DNA of 64,000 nucleotides. Source: an uncultured Saprospiraceae bacterium. GTDB taxonomy: Bacteria; Bacteroidota; Bacteroidia; Chitinophagales; Saprospiraceae. Each line of letters opens with the position of its first letter. Position 1 is the stretch's first letter. Shown here piece by piece: positions 32,343 through 40,861 of the stretch. The notes below the pieces were generated by a model. The model made no database searches and was not told where the DNA came from. It saw only the letters and a program-made list of their open reading frames with translations. The DNA is taken from assembly GCA_937926205.1 (NCBI GenBank), contig CALEYL010000017.1, positions 94,876 to 158,875 of the forward strand, read 5' to 3'. Both the position numbers and the translations under genes were made by a program.

Positions 32343-33776
32343 TCAATACCCTGGATTCTGCACGAGCATAGGATTCAAATCCAGCTCCGTTTGCGGAATC
32401 GGGAATAACTCGTGTTTGCCAACCTGGAAATCGGGTAAAATCTGCGCAGCCAGTCCCCAGCGCAGGAGATCAAAAAAGCGGTGCATTTCAAACCCCAGCT
32501 CAACCCGTCTTTCGTGCCGAACAGCATCGATGACGGCCTGCTGGCCGGTTGCCGTGATTGGGGGCAAAGCAGTTGTTGGGTCGAGCGCCTGAGCGCGGGC
32601 CCGGGCACGCACCTGTTCGAGGGGAATCAGGGCTTCGGGCAGGCGATTCAGCTCGGCCAGCGCCTCCGCTTCCCAAAGCAGCACTTCAGCATATCGAATG
32701 GCGGTATAGTTGATGTCGCCATCGGCTTTTTGCGATGCCGTACTGTCGGATTGCAGGTATTTGCGGACACCAAATTTGGTACTGGAAAAGGAGTTTTTAT
32801 AAATCAGCTCGAAATAAGGTTCGTTGTTTCTGGCAATGGTAAAGCGGCTGCGCGGATCGCCCGGTTCGAAGGCATCCACAAAGGTTTGGGTGACTTCTGC
32901 AAAGCCATAACCGTTGCCGTATTTTTTGGAACACCACCACTGGTTGAGGGAATTACCCACACCCAATTCGAGGTTGGTGTGCTGGATCTCCCAAACCGAT
33001 TCGCTGTTGTTTTGGGTCGTTTCCCGGAAATTGTCTTCGTAATCCGCTACCAGGGCATACACTCCCAGCGCTTTCACCGCCGCGACGTATTCCAGCACTT
33101 TGTTCCAGTCCTTTTCGTAAAGCGCTGTTTTGGCAGCCAATGCCAATGCGGCGCCTTTGGTAGCACGCCCCGCGTTTGTAGCCGGGTATTGCACCGGAAG
33201 CGACAAAGCAGCAAAATCACAGTCTGCAATGATCTGCCGGTAAATATCGCCCAGCGGCGCTTTCGGCACTTTCAACTCATCAGGCGGCGTGATTTTAAGC
33301 AGCAGGGGTACTTCTCCAAAAACCTGTGTGAGCAGGAAATAGTAATACGCCCTCAGAAAATAAGCCTCGCCGATGACGCGCTCCTTAAGGGCTGCATCCA
33401 TTTCAATGGCCGGCACTTTTTCGATGACCGTATTGCATTGGGTAATGCCTTTGTAATTCAGGACCCAAAAATCGTTGAGCTCTTCTGTTCGTGGGGTATA
33501 CGTAAAAAAATCAAGCTCACTGAGACCTGGCCTGGAGCCATCTCCGCCCACGATGGCTTCTTCGGAGCACAATTCGGCGAAAGCCCAATAAAAATTTTTG
33601 TTTTCCGAACTGAAAGGCAATGGCCCGTAAGCGGCATTTACCGCCTGAACAGCGTCGTCTGAAGTTTGGAAAAATGAACCTGCATCGAGAATACCGAGCG
33701 GCTCTTTGTCCAAAATCCCCTGACAGGAGGCCATTGCCAATAAGGCGATGAAGAAGATGTATTTGGCTGATTTCAT
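32343..33776 (-). CDS. susD: SusD/RagB-family outer-membrane lipoprotein
   Basis: 477-residue SusD-like glycan-binding lipoprotein that caps the SusC pore. Signal peptide with lipobox MASC (Cys19). The N-terminal SusD-like domain begins near DKEPLGILDAGSFFQTSDDAVQAVNAAYG, the TPR-like helices run to about residue 330, and the RagB/SusD C-terminal part contains ALIPLEQVRARAR and VRHERRVELGFEMHRFFDLLRWG, a highly characteristic block. It ends with NPMLVQNPGY. It lies 165 bp after susC, a longer gap than usual, which contains a small hairpin. Confidence 0.95.
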   Translation of the reverse strand: MKSAKYIFFIALLAMASCQGILDKEPLGILDAGSFFQTSDDAVQAVNAAYGPLPFSSENKNFYWAFAELCSEEAIVGGDGSRPGLSELDFFTYTPRTEELNDFWVLNYKGITQCNTVIEKVPAIEMDAALKERVIGEAYFLRAYYYFLLTQVFGEVPLLLKITPPDELKVPKAPLGDIYRQIIADCDFAALSLPVQYPATNAGRATKGAALALAAKTALYEKDWNKVLEYVAAVKALGVYALVADYEDNFRETTQNNSESVWEIQHTNLELGVGNSLNQWWCSKKYGNGYGFAEVTQTFVDAFEPGDPRSRFTIARNNEPYFELIYKNSFSSTKFGVRKYLQSDSTASQKADGDINYTAIRYAEVLLWEAEALAELNRLPEALIPLEQVRARARAQALDPTTALPPITATGQQAVIDAVRHERRVELGFEMHRFFDLLRWGLAAQILPDFQVGKHELFPIPQTELDLNPMLVQNPGY

Positions 33777-33881
33777 GATGCTCTTTTTTATTTTTTTACC
33801 ATATAGTTCACATAGATGGTTTCACAATGGGTCACATAGCTGTTGGGTGGTTTTAAAAGGATGAAGTGACTATGTGTCCTA

Positions 33882-33896
33882 TCCCGCTGCACGGGA
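33882..33896. repeat. TCCCG-CTGCA-CGGGA hairpin in the susC-susD gap
   Basis: 5-bp perfect stem, 5-nt loop, within a 165-bp spacer that also holds partial inverted CACATAG/CTATGTG words. It could moderate the ratio of susC to susD expression. Seen in sequence; role inferred. Confidence 0.45.
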
Positions 33897-33941
33897 CAAG
33901 TTGTGAAAAAACTATTGTGACCTATGCGGTGAATAATGATC

Positions 33942-36900
33942 TCAAAAATCCATGCTGATCCCCGCCAAAAAAGTCCGCGCAGACGGCACCGTACCCCAGT
34001 CAATACCCACGGCAAGGTCGGAGGAGATGTTGAGTCCTCTGGTGTCGTTGGTATTGGCCTGAATTTCAGGATCGAGACCCGGGTATTTGGTGAAGGTGAA
34101 CGCGTTCTGGACCGTGACGAAAAGCCGCATACCGGCAACCGAACTCGATTTTATCAGGCTTTTGAAATCGTATCCCAGCGTAATGTTCCGGATGCGCAGG
34201 TATGAACCGTCTTCCAGAAAGCGCGTTGACACGCGGCGGTTGCCGTTTCGGTCATCGAGGCTGACTTTCGGGATGTCGGTATTGGTGTTCGTTGACGTCC
34301 AGCGGTTCAGAATTTCCGCGTAGGAGTTGAAGCCGCGGGATTGCGTTTCATAGGCAAAATTCCCGTACAGAAAATAGACGTCATTGCCCTGTACGCCTTG
34401 CGCCAGTACTGATAAATCAAAGTTTTTCCAGGAGACACCCACATTCAGACCATAAATGAAATCGGGAAAGGGGTTGCCAAAATGCGCGCGGTCTTTATCG
34501 TCAATTTTGTTATCCCCGTTCAGGTCAGCAAATTTCACATCGCCGGGGCGGGTGTCGTTGGTTTGGAAAGGGCTGCCATCAATTTCTTCCTGGCTTTGAA
34601 AAATACCTTCCATTTTCCACAGGTAAAAGGAGCCAATGGGCTGACCCGGTTCCGTTCTCGTAATTGGGCCATCCGACAAGCCAAAGCCCCCGAGAATCGG
34701 TTCGCTGTCGGCTAAGGAAAGCACTTTGTTTTGAAAGCTGGCAATATTGCCGCCGATGCTGTAATGGAAGCCACGGCTTTTGTTTTTGAAAATAATCCCG
34801 AGTTCCAGTCCTTTGTTTTCAATCTCTCCGGCGTTGACGTAAGGCGGGTTTGTTGCGCCGCCTGCCTGGGGCACCGGTACCTGCACGAGGATGCCGTCTG
34901 TCAGTTTCCGGTAATAATCCATGATGAAAGAAAGCCGGTCTTTCCAGATGCTGAGGTCCAGTCCATAGTCGGTTTGGGTACTGGTTTCCCAACGGATATT
35001 GCTGTTTCCGGTTTCCACCAACTGGGCGCCGGTTACGATTTGATCGCCAAAGGAATAGACGCGGTTACCGGTTTGCACCAGCGAACTGTAGGGATAAACG
35101 CCGATTTCCTGGTTGCCGAGGCGTCCCCAGCTGGCCCGTAGTTTAAGAGCCGAGATGACTGAATTGGCAAACCAGGGTTCATTCGAAACATTCCAGGCCG
35201 CCGATACCGAAGGAAAAACACCGAAGCGGTTGTTGGGACCAAAACGGGACGAGCCGTCGCGGCGTACAGAAGCGTTGATGACGTAGCGGTTGTCGTAGGT
35301 ATAGCCCACCTGTCCAAAATAGGACAGCAAAGCCCATTCCGTCACAATGCCCGAAGCGCCGATGTTTTGAATGTCAACGGCGACGCTGTTGTCTAAATAG
35401 CGAAACAGCGGATCGGTGCGCGAAAAATTATTGGCTGAAGCGCCGAGATAATTGGTGGTGTTTTGAATGGCTTCCATGCCGAGCAGTGCAGAAACACGGT
35501 GCTTCCCAAAACTGCGCTGGAAGTCGGCAATGTTGTTCCAGACCAGGTTTTGGTCAAAAACGCGCCCTTCTGTCAGCGAAGTCGGCGAATAGATGGCTGC
35601 TGAAAGTCGTTCCTTAAAGCGTTTTTCGTTTTCAAACAGGAAGTCGCCGCCAACATTGGTGCGCAGTTTGAGCCCGTCCATGAGCGTCAGCTCGGCAAAT
35701 ACATTTCCAAAAATGCGGTACCGTCCGACTGTCCAGTTGGTTGCATCTATGAAAGCCAGTGGGTTGGCATTGCCGTCGCCGTAAAGCAAGGGGTCGCCCA
35801 GTTCTGTCGACGTATTGATGTAGGAACCGTCTTCATGGCGAATGCCGAATACCGGCGCAGCAATCAGGGTATAACGGATACCGCTGGGCTCGTTGCCGGG
35901 GCCAAAGCCGTCGCCTGAACTGTTGACGACGTTTCGGTTGGTGTAGGCAAAAGCGATGTTGCTGCCAATTTTGAAGCGTTTGCTGCCCGCTTCGCCGTTG
36001 AAGCGCAGGCTGTATTTTTCAAATCCCTGCCTCCGGAAAGTGCCCTCCTGATTGAGGTACTCGCCCTGGATGTAGTAATTGCTGCTGAGGCTGCCGCCCG
36101 TAGCACTTAGGCTGTAGCGTTGTATCGGGGCGGGGTTAAAGACCTCGTCCAGCCAATCGACATCCGGCAGCCCGTCCAGAATGGCCAGGTCAAAGGTATC
36201 AAGTTGTCGGGGGATGTCACGGAGGGTATTGGCGTTTTTAATGGCTTCATTGCGGATGCGCAGGTATTCCTCAGAATTGAGGAGTCTGGGCAGGCGGTAT
36301 ACGCTGGACATGCCCAGCGAAGTGTTGAAGCTGAATTTTGGGGCGCCTGATTTGCCTTTTTTGGTCGTAATAACAATCACGCCGTTGGCGGCCCTGGCGC
36401 CGTAGATGGCAGCTGCCGAGCCGTCTTTCAGCACTTCGATGGACTCAATATCGGCCGTGGAAAACATGTTGATGTTGCCGGTAGTCGGCACGCCGTCGAC
36501 GATAAACAAAGGGTTGTTGTTGCCCAAAGTACCTGCGCCGCGGATGCGCACCGCAATGTCATCGCCGGGAGCACCGGTACTTTGCGTCACCATGAGTCCG
36601 GGCGCCTGCCCCTGAAGGGCCTGGTCGATGCCGAGGACCACGAGCTTCTCCACATCTTCGCCTTTGACAGAAGAAATGGCCGAAGCCACATCTGTCTGGA
36701 TTTCTTTGCGGTAGCCCGTCACGACGACCGATTGCAGCATGGTTGCTGAGGGCCGCATGGTCAGATCAAGAACGGTGCGCCCTTTTAATGGCAGGTCTTC
36801 TGTTTCAAAACCCACATAGCTGAAAGTCAGAATGCTGGCAGGCGGCACCACCAGCCGGTATTTGCCATCCACGTCGGTAATGGCGCCGTTGCTGGTACCT

Positions 36901-37091
36901 TTTTCCGCCACACTCACCCCGATCAAAGGCAGGCCGTCTTCCGCGGAAAGCACGGTACCCGACACCATCACCGTTTGTGCCAACGCCTGTGGCCCGAAAG
37001 CGAGCAAAACAGTTATGACAAACGAAGGCAGTAAAGTAAGGCGCAGGAGGTGCCTGCCCGAAGGATTGCTCCAGGTGTTGAATTGCCCCAT
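33942..37091 (-). CDS. susC: SusC/RagA-family TonB-dependent transporter
   Basis: Outer-membrane TonB-dependent oligosaccharide importer, about 1049 residues from the ATG at 37091; an upstream TTG start is less likely. Signal peptide about 12-40. A carboxypeptidase-regulatory-like (DUF4480/CarboxypepD_reg) domain covers about 42-120 (VSGTVLSAEDGLPLIGVSVAEKG). The plug domain follows (SVVVTGYRKEI... to ANGVIVITTKKGK, about 120-245), and the 22-strand barrel makes up the rest, ending AGISMDF. It is the first gene of the PUL operon and divergent from the AraC gene, with the shared promoter region in 37092-37228. Confidence 0.95.
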   Translation of the reverse strand: MGQFNTWSNPSGRHLLRLTLLPSFVITVLLAFGPQALAQTVMVSGTVLSAEDGLPLIGVSVAEKGTSNGAITDVDGKYRLVVPPASILTFSYVGFETEDLPLKGRTVLDLTMRPSATMLQSVVVTGYRKEIQTDVASAISSVKGEDVEKLVVLGIDQALQGQAPGLMVTQSTGAPGDDIAVRIRGAGTLGNNNPLFIVDGVPTTGNINMFSTADIESIEVLKDGSAAAIYGARAANGVIVITTKKGKSGAPKFSFNTSLGMSSVYRLPRLLNSEEYLRIRNEAIKNANTLRDIPRQLDTFDLAILDGLPDVDWLDEVFNPAPIQRYSLSATGGSLSSNYYIQGEYLNQEGTFRRQGFEKYSLRFNGEAGSKRFKIGSNIAFAYTNRNVVNSSGDGFGPGNEPSGIRYTLIAAPVFGIRHEDGSYINTSTELGDPLLYGDGNANPLAFIDATNWTVGRYRIFGNVFAELTLMDGLKLRTNVGGDFLFENEKRFKERLSAAIYSPTSLTEGRVFDQNLVWNNIADFQRSFGKHRVSALLGMEAIQNTTNYLGASANNFSRTDPLFRYLDNSVAVDIQNIGASGIVTEWALLSYFGQVGYTYDNRYVINASVRRDGSSRFGPNNRFGVFPSVSAAWNVSNEPWFANSVISALKLRASWGRLGNQEIGVYPYSSLVQTGNRVYSFGDQIVTGAQLVETGNSNIRWETSTQTDYGLDLSIWKDRLSFIMDYYRKLTDGILVQVPVPQAGGATNPPYVNAGEIENKGLELGIIFKNKSRGFHYSIGGNIASFQNKVLSLADSEPILGGFGLSDGPITRTEPGQPIGSFYLWKMEGIFQSQEEIDGSPFQTNDTRPGDVKFADLNGDNKIDDKDRAHFGNPFPDFIYGLNVGVSWKNFDLSVLAQGVQGNDVYFLYGNFAYETQSRGFNSYAEILNRWTSTNTNTDIPKVSLDDRNGNRRVSTRFLEDGSYLRIRNITLGYDFKSLIKSSSVAGMRLFVTVQNAFTFTKYPGLDPEIQANTNDTRGLNISSDLAVGIDWGTVPSARTFLAGISMDF

Positions 37092-37228
37092 AAATTGAAT
37101 TTTGAAATTTGTTCCTGGCAAAGATCGTCTATTATCAAAAGGAGAATTGATACTTTAATGGCAAATAATGGTACTTTCGTGAAACAGTTTTTTGCTTATT
37201 TGCCGATTTAAGAAATAAAATTTTACAA

Positions 37229-38206
37229 ATGCACATCTACAGGGAAATCACACCGCTAAAGGAATCCGATGTTTTGGTCGTCATAGACTCTTTCAATAAT
37301 GGGTTCGATTACCCCATTCACAACCACCCGGAATTTGAGCTGAACCTCGTAGCGGGCATCTCCGGAACGCGCATTGTCGGCGACTCCATCGAGCGCTACC
37401 ACGACTACGACCTGGTGCTGATTGGCCCTTACCTCTACCACAAATGGGATGGCGACGAAGCCATGCAGGCATCCGGAAAGGACTACCGGGTCATTACCAT
37501 CCAGTTTGGCATGGATTTGTTCAACGAGCACCTGTTCCTCAAAGAGCGATTCTACAAAATCCGGAAACTGCTGCAGGACGCAGCACGGGGCATTAAATTT
37601 CACGGCAATACGATCCGGGAAGCCATAAAGGTCATGGTGGCGCTGACCGAAGACAAAGGGTTTGCAAACATCATCCTTTTTCTGGAATTGCTTGACCTAT
37701 TGTCGCGTTCTACGGAGGCCGATACTTTGGCGAGTGAAGGCTTCACCCCGCAGGCACTCAAATCGGAAAGCTCCCGCATCCAATTGGTGTATGGCTACAT
37801 CCTGAAAAAATTTGCGGATCAAGACATCAAAATCGGCGACGTGGCAGCCCTCGTAAACATGAGCACGTCCGCGTTCAGCCACTTTTTCCAGAAATACACC
37901 TTTAAGAGTTTTACGCAATTTCTCATTGACGTCCGCCTGGGACACGCCTGCAAGCTCCTCCTCAGCACCGACGAAACCATCAACCAGATCTGCTTCCGCT
38001 CCGGGTTCAACAACATCGCCAATTTTAACCGCCTGTTTAAAAAATACCGCAACTGCACGCCCGTGGAATACCGCCGCCGCCACAAAGAAAACATGGCCTT
38101 CGACTGGACGAATCAGGTGACGCCCTGGCAGTTTATTCCGCCGAAGTCGAGTAGTAAAAATGTGATTCAACCGGCGGCGTATTCGACGCGGTTGGTGCAT
38201 TTGTGA
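37229..38206 (+). CDS. AraC-family PUL regulator
   Basis: 325-residue one-component regulator. The N-terminal half is a cupin-like sensory domain (HNHPEFELNLVAGISGTRIVGDSI), expected to sense a sugar. The C-terminal AraC HTH pair is at about 190-290 (KIGDVAALVNMSTSAFSHFFQKYTFKSFTQFLIDVRLGHACKLLL...FNRLFKKYRNCTPVEYRRRHK). It is divergent from susC, so it very likely activates this PUL. The last 226 bp of the gene are duplicated at 39091-39315, after the HNH cassette. Confidence 0.92.
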   Translation: MHIYREITPLKESDVLVVIDSFNNGFDYPIHNHPEFELNLVAGISGTRIVGDSIERYHDYDLVLIGPYLYHKWDGDEAMQASGKDYRVITIQFGMDLFNEHLFLKERFYKIRKLLQDAARGIKFHGNTIREAIKVMVALTEDKGFANIILFLELLDLLSRSTEADTLASEGFTPQALKSESSRIQLVYGYILKKFADQDIKIGDVAALVNMSTSAFSHFFQKYTFKSFTQFLIDVRLGHACKLLLSTDETINQICFRSGFNNIANFNRLFKKYRNCTPVEYRRRHKENMAFDWTNQVTPWQFIPPKSSSKNVIQPAAYSTRLVHL

Positions 38207-38209
38207 GGG
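37984..38209. repeat. Direct repeat DR1: 3' end of araC
   Basis: 226 bp spanning the second HTH and C-terminus of the araC gene through its stop. A copy (DR2, 225 bp) differing by a handful of substitutions and one deleted base lies at 39091-39315; the offset is 1107 bp. The first copy keeps the intact gene. Confidence 0.95.
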
Positions 38210-38223
38210 GGGGGGGTAATTGC

Positions 38224-38279
38224 TTGCCTGCCAGTCCGCCTCCCGGAGGGTAGGCAAGGCAGAGAGTCCGATAGCTACG
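38224..38279. repeat. Palindromic intergenic repeat, copy B
   Basis: Contains TTGCCTGCC and GGCAAGGCAG inverted arms around CTCCCGGAG, then GAGTCCGATAGCTACG. Related to the copy at 14117-14153. It marks the left end of the HNH cassette, right after the araC stop and a run of ten G residues (38207-38216). Confidence 0.6.
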
Positions 38280-38303
38280 AGAGGCAAGAGGAAGTTTTCC
38301 AAG

Positions 38304-38358
38304 CTAAAGAATAGACCTTCATAAGTCTGCGGTTCTTTAGCCTTTAGCCTTGCTAAAG
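38304..38358. repeat. Two adjacent stem-loops upstream of the HNH cassette genes
   Basis: CTAAAGAA (38304-38311) pairs with TTCTTTAG (38333-38340), with an inner TAGAC/GTCT pairing. CTTTAGC/GCTAAAG (38342-38358) forms a second hairpin. They could terminate the araC transcript before the cassette. No integron attC core sites were seen. Confidence 0.55.
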
Positions 38359-38398
38359 TCTCTCAAATTCCTTATTTTTGTATTAAATTATGTAGTTT

Positions 38399-38635
38399 AT
38401 GGCTGCGTCTATCCGTGCATTTGATGAATTGGCAGAATTCTTTGCTTCCAAAGTTCCTGATGATTTAATTGCTTTTCAGCCTTCCCAAGCCACCAGTGAC
38501 CGGGTGGAGTTATTGATTTTCAAGGAAAAAAGTGACGGGTTGACTGTTGAAGAAAAAGACGAATTGGATGCTTATATGGTCTTGGAGCATATTATGCGAC
38601 TGGCTAAAGCTAAGGCACGAAAAAATCTGCATTGA
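38399..38635 (+). CDS. Small acidic protein paired with HNH endonuclease
   Basis: 78-residue, mostly helical acidic protein (SDGLTVEEKDELDAYMVLEHIMRLAKAKARKNLH). Its composition and its position 3 bp before an HNH gene match a recurrent two-gene pair I recall from cyanobacteria and Bacteroidota. The EEKDELDAYMVLEH segment resembles small proteins next to toxins, so an antitoxin-like or partner role is plausible but unproven. The pair lies inside a segment bounded by direct repeats, so it is probably recently acquired; base composition is lower in GC than the PUL. Confidence 0.65.
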   Translation: MAASIRAFDELAEFFASKVPDDLIAFQPSQATSDRVELLIFKEKSDGLTVEEKDELDAYMVLEHIMRLAKAKARKNLH

Positions 38636-38638
38636 GTT

Positions 38639-39079
38639 ATGCCTGTATCAGCCGCTACCCGGCGCTTTGTTTTTCAGCGTGCGTTTTACCTATGCGAATA
38701 TTGCCTTTTGCACGAATCCGATGCTTACTTGCCACACCAAATCGAACACATTATCAGTCAAAAACACGAAGGCGAACACGCCCCAAGTAATCTTGCTTGT
38801 GCTTGTGTCTTGTGCAATCGTGCGAAAGGGGCAGACCTCTCTACTATTTTGCCGCCAAGCCTTGAGGTCGTCCGTTTTTACCGTCCTCGTACTGACCGTT
38901 GGCTCGACCATTTTGAACTTTCCGGTTCTCTGATTTTACCTAAAACCGATATTGGAAAAGCGACAGTCAAAGGCTTGGCTCTTAATGATGAATCCAAAGT
39001 TGAAGAGCGCGAAATTTTGATTTTCAAAGGCCGCTTTCCGCATCCCAATTGTGTCTATTTGTGGAATAGTCAGATGTAG
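38639..39079 (+). CDS. HNH endonuclease family protein
   Basis: 146-residue HNH nuclease. CEYC at 19-22 and the downstream CxC..CN (about 54-60) form a zinc knuckle; HQIEHIISQKHEG (33-45) carries the HNH beta-beta-alpha-metal core His, and NLACACVLCN supplies the Asn. Small stand-alone HNH proteins of this group act as nicking or double-strand nucleases; roles in homing, restriction or toxin activity are all possible. The gene is intact, three bp after its partner gene, and lies within the araC direct-repeat-bounded cassette. Confidence 0.85.
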   Translation: MPVSAATRRFVFQRAFYLCEYCLLHESDAYLPHQIEHIISQKHEGEHAPSNLACACVLCNRAKGADLSTILPPSLEVVRFYRPRTDRWLDHFELSGSLILPKTDIGKATVKGLALNDESKVEEREILIFKGRFPHPNCVYLWNSQM

Positions 39080-39090
39080 AACCTACAAAG

Positions 39091-39315
39091 CCAGATCTGC
39101 TTCCGCTCCGGGTTCAACAACATCGCCAATTTTAACCGCCTGTTTAAAAAATACCGCAACTGCACGCCCGTGGAATACCGCCGCCGCCACAAAGAAAACA
39201 CGGCCTTTGACTGGACGAATCAGGTGACGCCCTGGCAGTTTATTCCGCCGAAGTCGAGTAGGAAGGTGTGATTCAACCGGCGGCGTATTCGACGCGGTTG
39301 GTGCATTTGTGAGGG
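39091..39315 (+). pseudogene. Direct repeat DR2: duplicated araC 3' fragment
   Basis: Copy of the last 226 bp of the PUL araC gene, without start or N-terminal domain. It carries a one-base deletion near 39263 that creates an early stop (AAG GTG TGA) plus several substitutions, so it is a non-functional remnant that has begun to drift. It forms the right flank of the HNH cassette and runs directly into the next small ORF. Confidence 0.9.
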
Positions 39316-39536
39316 TTCTCTCAGAAGGAATAGGATTTGGAGCCTGGGCGCCCATCGAGGCTACGCCAAAGAATGGTAATGTCTCACCAGTATTCATTAT
39401 TGCAGACAATGACCTGTCAGAGGATGACGAATATGAATTTTTTGAACCCGGCACGGAAGTTCGGGTAGCAACTTTCACTGATGAATGCGGAGAGGAATTT
39501 ATGGGGGTGACAGATGCGATTGTACACGTAGCCTGA
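39309..39536 (+). CDS. Small acidic hypothetical protein
   Basis: Up to 75 residues from a GTG start at 39309, which lies within the last bases of DR2, so the true start may have been replaced by the repeat. The sequence is acidic and beta-like (FIIADNDLSEDDEYEFFEPGTEVRVATF) with no family I recognise. The strong hairpin that begins 3 bp after its stop supports a real transcript end. The 5' end may be chimaeric. Confidence 0.45.
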   Translation: MRVLSEGIGFGAWAPIEATPKNGNVSPVFIIADNDLSEDDEYEFFEPGTEVRVATFTDECGEEFMGVTDAIVHVA

Positions 39537-39538
39537 AG

Positions 39539-39585
39539 TGAAGTAGTCACGACTTAATCGGTCAGATCTTATCGTGACTACTTCA
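39539..39585. terminator. Bidirectional terminator-type hairpin
   Basis: Perfect 14-bp stem TGAAGTAGTCACGA / TCGTGACTACTTCA with a 19-nt loop, placed between converging genes (stops at 39536 and 39612). Confidence 0.7.
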
Positions 39586-39611
39586 TGTTATCTGTCATTT
39601 TTCACCCCGGA

Positions 39612-40079
39612 CTAATTGAGTTTTTTCCAAAATACAACTTTGTCGTCTCCGTCACGGTAAAAATCCCGAATTACGGCTTCACGGTTGTAGCCACATTTGT
39701 CATAAAACGCTCTCGTTAACTCAAATTCGGGTAAGCCGGAAGTCTCCACCAGCAAAATTCTTTTACCTTCTGTCTGCAGTAAATGCTCGATGTAGCGCAT
39801 AAGCTGGCCTCCAATTCCTGTCCCTTGATGGTCTTTATGAACGGCAATGAGATAAAGGTTGTATGTCCCGTCTGTCAATCGTTCAGGTGCACAATAGGCA
39901 ACGGCGATTGGTTTGTTGTTTATTAATTTGGTCAGCCAGATGTCTTGTGTTTCTGAATTTTCAAAGTAGTCTGATACCATACCATCAAGTAACTCAGGCG
40001 GAAATAGCTCGCTTGTTTCGATAACAATTTTAAGGTTTTCCAGGTCGCCTTTGTTTATAGCCCGAATGTTGTCTGACAT
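39612..40079 (-). CDS. GNAT family N-acetyltransferase
   Basis: 155-residue acetyltransferase from the ATG at 40079 (the frame also has a GTG two codons earlier). The GNAT core is visible: LIAVHKDHQGTGIGGQLMRYIEHLL holds the acetyl-CoA loop QGTGIG, preceded by NKPIAVAYCAPERL and followed by ILLVETSGLPEFELTRAFYDKCGY. The acceptor substrate is unknown. It is followed upstream by an AraC gene on the same strand across 35 bp, and the two may form an operon. Lower GC and different codon feel than the PUL suggest acquisition. Confidence 0.85.
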   Translation of the reverse strand: MSDNIRAINKGDLENLKIVIETSELFPPELLDGMVSDYFENSETQDIWLTKLINNKPIAVAYCAPERLTDGTYNLYLIAVHKDHQGTGIGGQLMRYIEHLLQTEGKRILLVETSGLPEFELTRAFYDKCGYNREAVIRDFYRDGDDKVVFWKKLN

Positions 40080-40114
40080 ATTCACTGAATTTGTTAGTTA
40101 AAATGTCTGCAAAG

Positions 40115-40861
40115 CTATGAAGTCATAAAAGGCAAAACTTGTAAGTTTCTGCTATTGTATGCCGTTGAAGGCTTTACGCCTAACATGGCTTTAAAATTCC
40201 TGCTAAAATGCGGTTGGTCGTAAAATCCGCTATTTATTAATGAAGAAAACAAGTCATTTTGCTGGTTGCTCACGTGCTGTTTTATGGTTGATTTTAGCTT
40301 AGTCCAGATTAGATACTTTTTTAATGAAATTCCAATGTTGGATTTGAAAAGATGTGAAAGTCTGCTCTCCGAAAGACTGGTAACAGATTGTAGGGTCTTC
40401 ATCATTAAACCATACTCTAAATCGTTGTTGTTTAAATAGTCTATTGCTGCTGAAATCCGGTCATCGTATTCAGTCGCACATTTTTCGCCTTTTATTAATT
40501 GCAGGATCTGGTCAATGACACCTTGTTCTTTGTTGAGCTTTTTTTGGACGTGGCAACCATTTTTTAAGTCAATGTTTGCAAATGCTAAATTATCATTGAC
40601 CAGCCTGTTGTGGTGTTCAATCATGATAACCCTCAATTCGCAATCGCTCGAGGAAAGTTTATGTTTTTCATTCGCTGCGATAATTGCAAATTCTAAGTTT
40701 TCATATTTTTCGGCATCTGTCCACAGAATAAAAGTCCCTTTTTTTGCAATAATAATTTCAACAGTCGGGTGGCTGTGAAACGCTGTATCGAAGTCATCAA
40801 ACTCGAAAATGTAAAGACCTTTGTCGGTATTAAATTCTTCTACTGTCATGGTTTTTAACAT
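40115..40861 (-). CDS. AraC-family regulator
   Basis: About 248 residues from the ATG at 40861 (a TTG lies six codons upstream). N-terminal cupin-like half (FHSHPTVEIIIAKKGTFILWTDAE), C-terminal AraC HTH (SLSESRLSHLFKSNIGISLKKYLIWTKLK...GFYDQPHFSRNFKAMLGVKP). The second HTH is somewhat divergent from the usual FSRxFKxxxGxSPxxYR. Directly upstream of the GNAT gene, which it may control. AT-rich relative to the first half of the window. Confidence 0.88.
   Translation of the reverse strand: MLKTMTVEEFNTDKGLYIFEFDDFDTAFHSHPTVEIIIAKKGTFILWTDAEKYENLEFAIIAANEKHKLSSSDCELRVIMIEHHNRLVNDNLAFANIDLKNGCHVQKKLNKEQGVIDQILQLIKGEKCATEYDDRISAAIDYLNNNDLEYGLMMKTLQSVTSLSESRLSHLFKSNIGISLKKYLIWTKLKSTIKQHVSNQQNDLFSSLINSGFYDQPHFSRNFKAMLGVKPSTAYNSRNLQVLPFMTS

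Noticed and set aside
32481..33662. 393-codon plus-strand frame opposite susD
   Set aside because: Antisense of an unambiguous SusD gene.
33800..33935. Inverted CACATAG/CTATGTG words as a tRNA-like or riboswitch structure
   Set aside because: Only short partial pairing; no cloverleaf or known riboswitch core.
38304..38358. Stem-loops before the HNH cassette as integron attC sites
   Set aside because: Core-site sequences (RYYYAAC / GTTRRRY) are absent and there is no integrase.
39083..39550. 155-codon minus-strand frame across DR2
   Set aside because: Reads the araC duplication and the small ORF backwards; an equivalent antisense frame is present at the intact araC.
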